DNA of 64,000 nt from the NCBI GenBank assembly GCA_032622095.1, contig CP136064.1, positions 129,819,605 to 129,883,604 on the forward strand. The letters are read 5' to 3'. Made by a program: the position numbers and the translations under genes. The notes beneath the pieces were generated by a model. That model was not told the origin of the DNA, searched no databases, and saw only the letters and a program-made list of their open reading frames with translations. This document shows positions 57,840 to 64,000 of the stretch, one piece after another. Origin of the DNA: Siphonodentalium dalli (taxonomy: Eukaryota; Mollusca; Scaphopoda; Gadilida; Siphonodentaliidae). Each line of letters opens with the position of its first letter. Within the stretch, counting starts at the first letter, position 1.

Positions 57840-59850
57840 TCAAAATATTTTATGTATTTTTTATAATTTCTATTTATATGTAATACCATAATCTTGGTGG
57901 CGTTACCATTTCTGACTATGGTTTTCTTGTCTGTATCTGTATTTGGTTCAGCGTAGGATCCTTCCGGATATAAATACGCTGGTGTTGGATCAATATGACG
58001 ATGTTTGACTGCTGGATGATGTTGTCTCCAGCAGTGAGGCACATGCACTTTCCTCAAGCTGATTCCATTCCAGAATAGTTCTCGAAAAGAATGAATGTTC
58101 TAGTTCCTTTGAGTCGGCCTTTATCAGCTTGTGGGGTTTTGAGTTATTACACTCATAATATTGCACGATATTTTGTGACTGATAACCCTCGAAGTGTTTT
58201 GCAACGATCTTTCGGCCCATTGTGACTTTTTTTTTTATAAATTAATATGTCATGGGTTGTGACAGATGGTAGCTTCCAGTCAACTATCTTACTGAAGAGT
58301 GTCAACCTCTGTGTGCGTCTTCTATCTTGGAGTGGGAGGGTCCTAGATAATCTTTCATGGCTGTGACAGCTCCTTCTTCCCTGTATCTCCAGTCATTGGT
58401 AATAAATATGGCGGCTCGTTTCTGGATCCGTTCAATTGCATCGATGTCTTTTTGCAGGAACGGGTCCCATACCTCAGCAGCATAGTCGAGTTGAGATCTT
58501 ACCAACGTCTCGTATGCTATTTGCTTGCTCTTTGGTGGTGCCCGATGGAGATTTTCTCTGAAGAAGCCGAGTGTACTGCTTGCTTTGTTCGTCAGTTTGT
58601 TATGTGGTTTGTCCAAGATATGTCGCTGGATAGTGAGACGCCCAGATAAGGAGTATCATCGACTGCTTGCAAGATGTGATTGCAGAGCTTGTACATGTGG
58701 GTGGTCTTTGATCTTATTGACATCACGAAACATTTTTTGGCATTGAATCGCACACCCCAGTCGTCTGCTCATTTTTCTAAATGTTTGAGATCTTGCTGGA
58801 GTAGGCTACTTCGTGCTCCCTTTGTGATGTTATCTGTCGATAGAGGAGATGTGTTTGTGATGATACACATTCTGGCAGGTCATTTACATGGCATAGGAAG
58901 AGTAGGGGACCGAGGATAGTCCCCTAGGGAACACCGGACTCCACTGGTTCTTTTTGAGAGCATGATCCTTCGACGACGACTCTCATATGACGTTTTGCGA
59001 GGAAGGTGGTTAGCCATTTAGGGATGTTTCCGTTTATGCCGTAGTTCTCGAGTTTTGCAAGTAATTTTTTGCGTGGAACAGAATCAAATGCTTAGCTAAA
59101 ATCGAGGACTATCATGTCAGTCTGGATTTTCTTGTCGAAGGAGGTGGATTAATAGGTCTTGAGTGGTGTTTATCAGTTGAGTCACGCATGAATGACCCTT
59201 TAGGAATCCATGGTTTAAGCCGGTTAAGATTTTATGTTTTTCTATAGATGATTCATGATGTGTCGATAGATGATATGTTCCAATATTTTGCAGCTGACAG
59301 ATGTAATGGAGACATGTCTATAATTCTCTGCTACATGTATATCACCTTTCTTGTAATAAGCGCAGGTACGGGGCACTGTATTTGGGATGGCATCGGGTCC
59401 TGGAGCCTTCGATTGTTTCACATCTAGTAGTAGTTTCGTAACGCCGTCGAGTGATATGTTTAGTGGTTCAAATCCATGGTGTTATTGCAGCTGATGTATG
59501 GCTTGCTCTGGTGGAGTCGGTATCTTTTGTAAAAACTGACCGAAATTGTTCCACTAATATCTCTGCTTTGTCTCGGCTGCTGTTTAGTAGTTGGCCTTTC
59601 CTTTTAAGCGGAGGTACTCCAATGTTGTCTTGGCGTTTGGCTTTCATGTAAGTCCAGAATGGTTTTGAGCTCTTCTTGGACATACCATCCAGCATGATTC
59701 TATTGATGTAGTCCCATTCTGCCCTTTTTAGCTCCATTTTACAGGCCTTCTGATGTTTGCGATATTTTTCCCAGGCCTCTTCTGATGTTTTGGCTTTTTT
59801 GTATAGTCTAGCTTTCTTTCTATTAACACAGATTACCTTATGTAATAAAT
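57840..59850 (-). pseudogene. Dead LINE ORF2 (linker, reverse transcriptase, C-terminal end)
   Basis: On the minus strand, in order: RKKARLYKKAKTSEEAWEKY and SKKSSKPFWTYMKAKRQD (linker, ~59.8-59.6 kb); AEILVEQFRSVFTKDTD (59.55 kb); 'VESGVP*GTILGPLLFL' with a stop replacing Gln, then NDLPE (58.95-58.85 kb); LGVSLSSDISWTNHIT (58.63 kb); after a frameshift SSTLGFFRENLHRAPPKSKQ and AYETLVRSQLDYAAEVWDPF (58.6-58.3 kb); and FFSRTILEWNQLEES (58.1 kb). These are jockey/CR1-clade LINE motifs. The FADD catalytic box is deleted between NDLPE and the next block. There are several frameshifts, so it is inactive. Confidence 0.9.
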
Positions 59851-60156
59851 GGACGCAGGCTCAATCGTCTTTGGCCAGAACCAATATAGCTCTGCCGAGG
59901 AGACAGGGCAATGTTTCGCAGAGATGGATAAAAGTCATTATACTGGTCTGGTCCTAGTTAATTAAACGCATTCCACCCAGTAGTTCAAGTCTGCTGGTAT
60001 ACGGTACCGGTACTAAAATCATATAAGGTATTGGGGAAGCTATAGCTAAATGTTGTTTTTAGTACGAGAACAAGGCGCCTCGTTACCATATGTATGACAT
60101 GGTTTACGCGTTAGTGACCAGCTCAAATATAACCAGCAGCGTGAATTTCGTTTCGG

Positions 60157-60345
60157 ATGGGTCAAATCATGACCCCGACCTGACATTCAAAATTGTCAAT
60201 TCAAGGTCAAATCGGGTAAAGCCGGGCGGATTTCGACGGGTACTTTTGTCGGGCACTTTTGTCCGGGGAGTGTTTTGGACGGGTCAAATCGTGACCCCGA
60301 CATGACCTTCACTTTTAAAATGGTCAATTCAAGGTTAAATCGCGC
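60157..60345 (+). repeat. ~121-bp direct repeat (gggtcaaatcgtgaccccgac)
   Basis: Two units at 60157 and 60278 sharing 'gggtcaaatc-tgaccccgac', 'tgac-ttca' and 'tcaattcaaggt-aaatcg', separated by 'gggtacttttgtcgggcactt'. Confidence 0.75.
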
Positions 60346-60639
60346 AATTCTCCGAAAATCAAAGGGGAACATCCCGGACGAAGTCGGGCCCACCAGCTAC
60401 TATTATATATTTCTAGATTTAGTTACAAACTAAATACCTGTATATTGTATAAAGCAATGTTTGACAAATATATATATATCAATATTACCATACGGGTCAT
60501 TAAAATAGATACGACGAAACAAATTTTGAAGGGTGCATGTATCAGGTCATTTTTTTTATTTCAAATGATGACAGGAATGCGGAAAGTTGAAGTACCTACG
60601 TAATACTGGCTATCCGCATGAAGAGATATACATGTATAT

Positions 60640-61180
60640 AAAAACCAAAATAGAAGATGACTGCTGGCGACAATGTTTTCCAAAAAAATGCAAAGCATTC
60701 GATAGCTCCCATCTAGTTGTCAGCCCGAAGATCAATATGAAGTTTGGTGACTATCAGACGAGGGATATGTCTGTACAGTTGATAAACAATTCAGTCATGC
60801 AAAAGAGTAAGATACCAAATTACTGCCTGTGGTCATGTTTTTTAACGAAATTCGGGAAAATTAGATTACTCTCATCCTGGTTATCCAGAAGATCATTGTG
60901 GAATCTGGTGACGATCGGACAAGGGGTGTCGTCTGTAGGATCAACCAAATTATTTAGCCATAAAAATAGTAAAATTCAAGATCACCGCTGGCAGTGATGT
61001 CTTCACAAGGAAAGTTTGAGAACAAAATATGGCTCATATAGCGGTGACCCAAAATATCCACATGAGAAAAAGTTCTCCAATAAAAGCTGGCTGCAGGGTG
61101 CGCCAATTGATTCAAATTTGAAATTTAGCAGGGTGTACTGCTGGTGGCCATGTTTTCCCTGCAAATTTGATAGACTGATG
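60640..61180 (+). repeat. 'aagatcaatatgaag' dispersed repeat, three units
   Basis: Repeated blocks 'gctcccatctagttgtcagc', 'aagatcaatatgaagtttgg', 'gatcggacaaggggtgtcgt' and 'ctggtggccatgttt' at ~180-bp spacing. Relatives lie at 42585-42973 and 61760-61910. The 136-codon frame across it has no independent support. Confidence 0.65.
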
Positions 61181-61930
61181 GACAAAACCACTGAATCCGT
61201 TAAATCAATATACATGTATACATGGATTCATTTATATGCATTGTTATACACAGTACTGGTATATAAAGGTACTGAAAATAACTATATTACTAGTATACAC
61301 AAAATAAACCATATGTCATGGCTATGGGTTCTAATATCCGAACATGACAGCTGAGAACTTGGTGTGAATTGAAGAGTGGTGGTGTCTCAAGCATATCTAA
61401 CCCTCCACATTAGGAACATGCCATTAAATGGCATAAGTATAATCTAGCTAGAGGACAGAAGTGATCCATAAAACCCCCTTAATTCAACCAGGTCCTCGCG
61501 CGCGATGTATGGTCGATCACATGATGATCTAGGGGGAATTAGAATTGTTGTATAAAAACAGCACTACATGTAAATATAAAATAAAATAGTGCTACGTCTT
61601 ATTCAGTGACTATACAGACAGTCTGACAAAATAAAGTTTCAGTGACACTCTATCCGAAGAGGGGAATAATTTCATCTGTTACAGTCAATGGAGCAATTAT
61701 GAATCTGGAAAGGTGAAATTTCTAAGTAATACTAGATATCGACATGACGCGATAACATATAACGTAAATGCAATATGGCCGCTGGCGACCATTTTTTCCT
61801 ATGAAATTCAAAAACTATTTGATAGCTCTCATCTGATAGATCAATATCAAGATAAATATGAAGTTTGGTGATGATCGGATGAGTGAAGTGGACTGTGGCC
61901 TGTGCTAAACGGTTTAGTAATGCTTAAAAA

Positions 61931-62262
61931 GATTCTTACCTTAATATTTTTATGTTCACTTTATAAACTTCACTGAGTCATCTTTGTCATGTATTGAATT
62001 TGATATCTTTTGTTAACAGTTTATAAATCATGTATGTCTCATGTTTGTTATTTTAATTTATGTGTTTATTATCATTAAATAAAGTTGCATTCCTTCAAAA
62101 TATTCTAACCTCAATGTTTTTATGTTCACTTTATAAACTCCACTGAGTCATCTTTGTCATGTATTGAATTTGATATCTTTTGTTAACAGTTTATAAATTA
62201 TGTATGTCTCGTGTTCGTTATTATATTGGATGTGTTTATTATCATTAAATAAAGTTATCATT
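61931..62262 (+). repeat. 170-bp tandem duplication ending in AATAAAG
   Basis: 'tatgttcactttataaac' starts at 61951 and 62121. Both units contain 'gagtcatctttgtcatgtat', 'tgaatttgatatcttttgtt' and 'ttatcattaaataaagtt'. The AATAAA near each unit end resembles a duplicated LINE or gene 3' end. Confidence 0.85.
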
Positions 62263-62394
62263 TAAAATAAATGTATTCAAGTCCTCAATTATTATTTCAC
62301 AAAAAAGCTCAAATACCCCAAAACACAATAGTTTAGAGTCGCCAATTAGTTAATCCGATTACCTATAACTCTAAGCACATAAGCCGCTTAACCT

Positions 62395-62676
62395 TTTAAA
62401 TGGGGCCGACCGTTTACACTTTATAGAATGAAAGAACGAAAACTTGAATAAAATCAACAAATTTGTGAATTTAAGAACAATTCAAACGTTAATGTTGTGA
62501 ATTGAATTGCGAATTGAATTGCTTTATTTCACTCAATCATATAAATTGTATGAGATACAGAGTGAAAAACGTATATACAGAACTATGTACACAATGTTAG
62601 TATGGCCGTTACGTTTGGCGTTCGAGGTCCGTAAGTGTCATTCGTCGTGTTCTACGTCATCAGCATCATCATCATC

Positions 62677-62708
<32 letters not shown>

Positions 62709-63100
62709 CTTCAGCAACAACATCCTCATCATCATCGTCATCATCATCATCACCATCATCATGTCATAACCCGGACATATGTACTATATTTCAGTCTTGT
62801 CCATTTATAAACAAAGAGGATATAATGCGACATCAAGTCCGCTCACACCTTTTATTTTGGAGCCGGTCACATACACTTTATAGTGTGTTTCAGAACGAAA
62901 ACAAAAATGAATAAAATCAACAAATTTGTAAATTTAAAAACAATTCAAACGTTGTTGTATTCCATGTCCCAGCCCGGACATATAACCAAATTTCAATAAT
63001 ATTCATTGAGAAACAACGGACCAAACGCTATCTAACACCCGTATACACCTTTTATTCCGAGCCGGACTCAGCCTCGGATACATTTTATAGTGAGTACCGA
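62395..63100 (+). repeat. Diverged direct repeat around a trinucleotide microsatellite
   Basis: 'accttttaaatggggccgac' / 'accttttattttggagccgg' / 'accttttattccgagccgga', each followed by 'acactttatag' or 'acattttatag', at 62390, 62846 and 63045. 'ataaaatcaacaaatttgt' and 'aattcaaacgtt' occur at 62448 and 62912. Confidence 0.7.
62657..62763 (+). repeat. (ATC)n microsatellite, interrupted
   Basis: 107 bp of imperfect ATC/CAT trinucleotides with 'caacaacatcc' and 'accatc' interruptions. The poly-Ser frame it creates is not evidence for a gene. Confidence 0.95.
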
Positions 63101-63629
63101 ATTGGCACACGTCGACTGGGGCGAGTTGGCCCTGGGGCGATTAAGCCGATTCCGGCACCTTCTATATAATTTACAGTATGTACCCGTTTACGCGTAGTTT
63201 ACTTTAGAAAGTTCCGCAATTAATACCGTAAATAGAGCGACTGTATTTGACAGAGCATGCCTCTGTTATTGATTATCAAGTTGCTATACATTAAAAACGA
63301 CAAATTCACATGCTCGTTCAAGCGCAGTACTTAGTCTATTTCCCCCATGTCAAAGGACATCCACAAATACTAAATAACGCTAACCTACTGCAAATGTTTT
63401 ACACGACAACTGTTAACATATTTGGGCTGAATTCATCTGATGCGGTATTATTCCTCAAAATAAACAACAAAACCATCGTTACTTGGAAATGTAGTTTGGG
63501 CTAACATTTACATAAATCCTCCACATCATTTATCCGACACACACGTCAGATGAAAAACAGCCATCAGAGAAACGCCCAAATTGGGAGAAATAAAAAATCA
63601 CAATTGCGACTATAAAGCCCCGGTTCCAT

Positions 63630-63975
63630 ATCCATGATTTCCCACCCCGAATGTTCCCGAATGACTCCCGAATCATAATTTTGCAAACTCGTGGAGTAAG
63701 TTCGGGACGAGTCGAGACAGTGAATTTTTACCCCCGAACATGATCGCGGATATCGGTGCTATCGGGGTCGATTCGGGACAATTCTGGACTCGCTCCCGAC
63801 AGTTTTGATATGTTCAAAACTATCGGGAACCAAGCCGAATCGCTCCCGATTTGTAAATCATCGGGAGAAATTCGGGAGCAATTCGGCACCTATTCGGGAG
63901 TAGTCGGCAGTATTCGGCAATATTCGGGTGGATATTCTGGAGTAGTCGGCAGTAATCGGTAGGTTATTCCCGAAT
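63630..63975. repeat. Cluster of ATTCGGGAG / CTCCCGAAT words
   Basis: 'cccgaatgttcccgaatgac', 'ctcccgaatca', 'gattcgggacaatt', 'atcgctcccgat', 'attcgggagcaattcggc', 'tattcgggagtagtcggcag' and 'tattcccgaattcg' crowd into ~340 bp in both orientations, so the region can fold heavily on itself. It may be one end of an element continuing past the window. Confidence 0.7.
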
Positions 63976-64000
63976 TCGCCATGTGTGGCTGCTTTTATAC

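Noticed and set aside
62507-62914. 135-codon ORF with poly-Ser
   Set aside because: The Ser run is the ATC microsatellite; flanks are a direct repeat.
1-64000. CRISPR arrays, operons, ribosome binding sites
   Set aside because: The window is animal nuclear DNA; the regular repeats present are tandem satellites without unique spacers.

Overview
This is an animal nuclear genome window, not a prokaryotic one. It is AT-rich, has spliced exons with GT/AG borders, no operons, and very dense interspersed repeats. The abundance of TACATGTA and ACCGGT words, and repeats that combine 'gggcaataactc' with runs of 'acagacggacgg' and end in short CCCCC/GGGGG hairpins, suggest a marine lophotrochozoan, most likely a mollusc. 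The species cannot be fixed from sequence alone.

One host gene is well supported and lies on the minus strand. The exon at 36206-37254 encodes the N-terminus of an unconventional myosin-XVIII (MYO18A-like): start Met, Lys/Glu-rich stretch, linker and complete PDZ domain, ending in a phase-0 donor. Two further minus-strand exons downstream, 20548-20775 (76 codons) and 2101-3531 (477 codons), are also multiples of three with plausible phase-0 borders. They are most simply read as the Ser-rich linker before the motor domain, which would lie beyond the left edge. Introns of about 15 and 17 kb separate the three exons.

Almost everything else is transposable-element material, much of it nested. 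At 9-12.6 kb a degenerate Tigger/pogo copy is split by a 2.73-kb inverted-repeat element (9746-12473) that may carry spliced exons. At 16.1-19 kb a duplicated segment has one copy split by a 1.03-kb element with a 7-bp target duplication. At 29.07-30.42 kb a deleted Tigger copy abuts a TTAA-flanked piggyBac-like MITE. At 43.2-47.7 kb lie a LINE fragment, two hAT-like non-autonomous elements with 8-bp duplications, a 360-bp MITE and other inverted repeats. At 54.3-56.9 kb a palindromic Tc1/mariner-type MITE has become a ~175-bp tandem unit, one copy of which is split by a 2128-bp long-TIR element. At 57.85-59.85 kb there is a dead LINE reverse transcriptase.

The left end (24-194) has a short open frame with a Walker A motif resembling a PIF1-type helicase fragment. 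Several tandem repeats (22, 118, 129, 170, 175, 234 and 261 bp), G/C homopolymer tracts and hairpins fill much of the rest. Stretches not listed were read and gave nothing I could support. The best candidates for something new are the 9.75-12.47 kb element with its putative cargo, the MITE-derived satellite, the RTxSxDS repeat exon, and a 15-bp motif spaced at roughly 170-180 bp between 23.3 and 26.7 kb.
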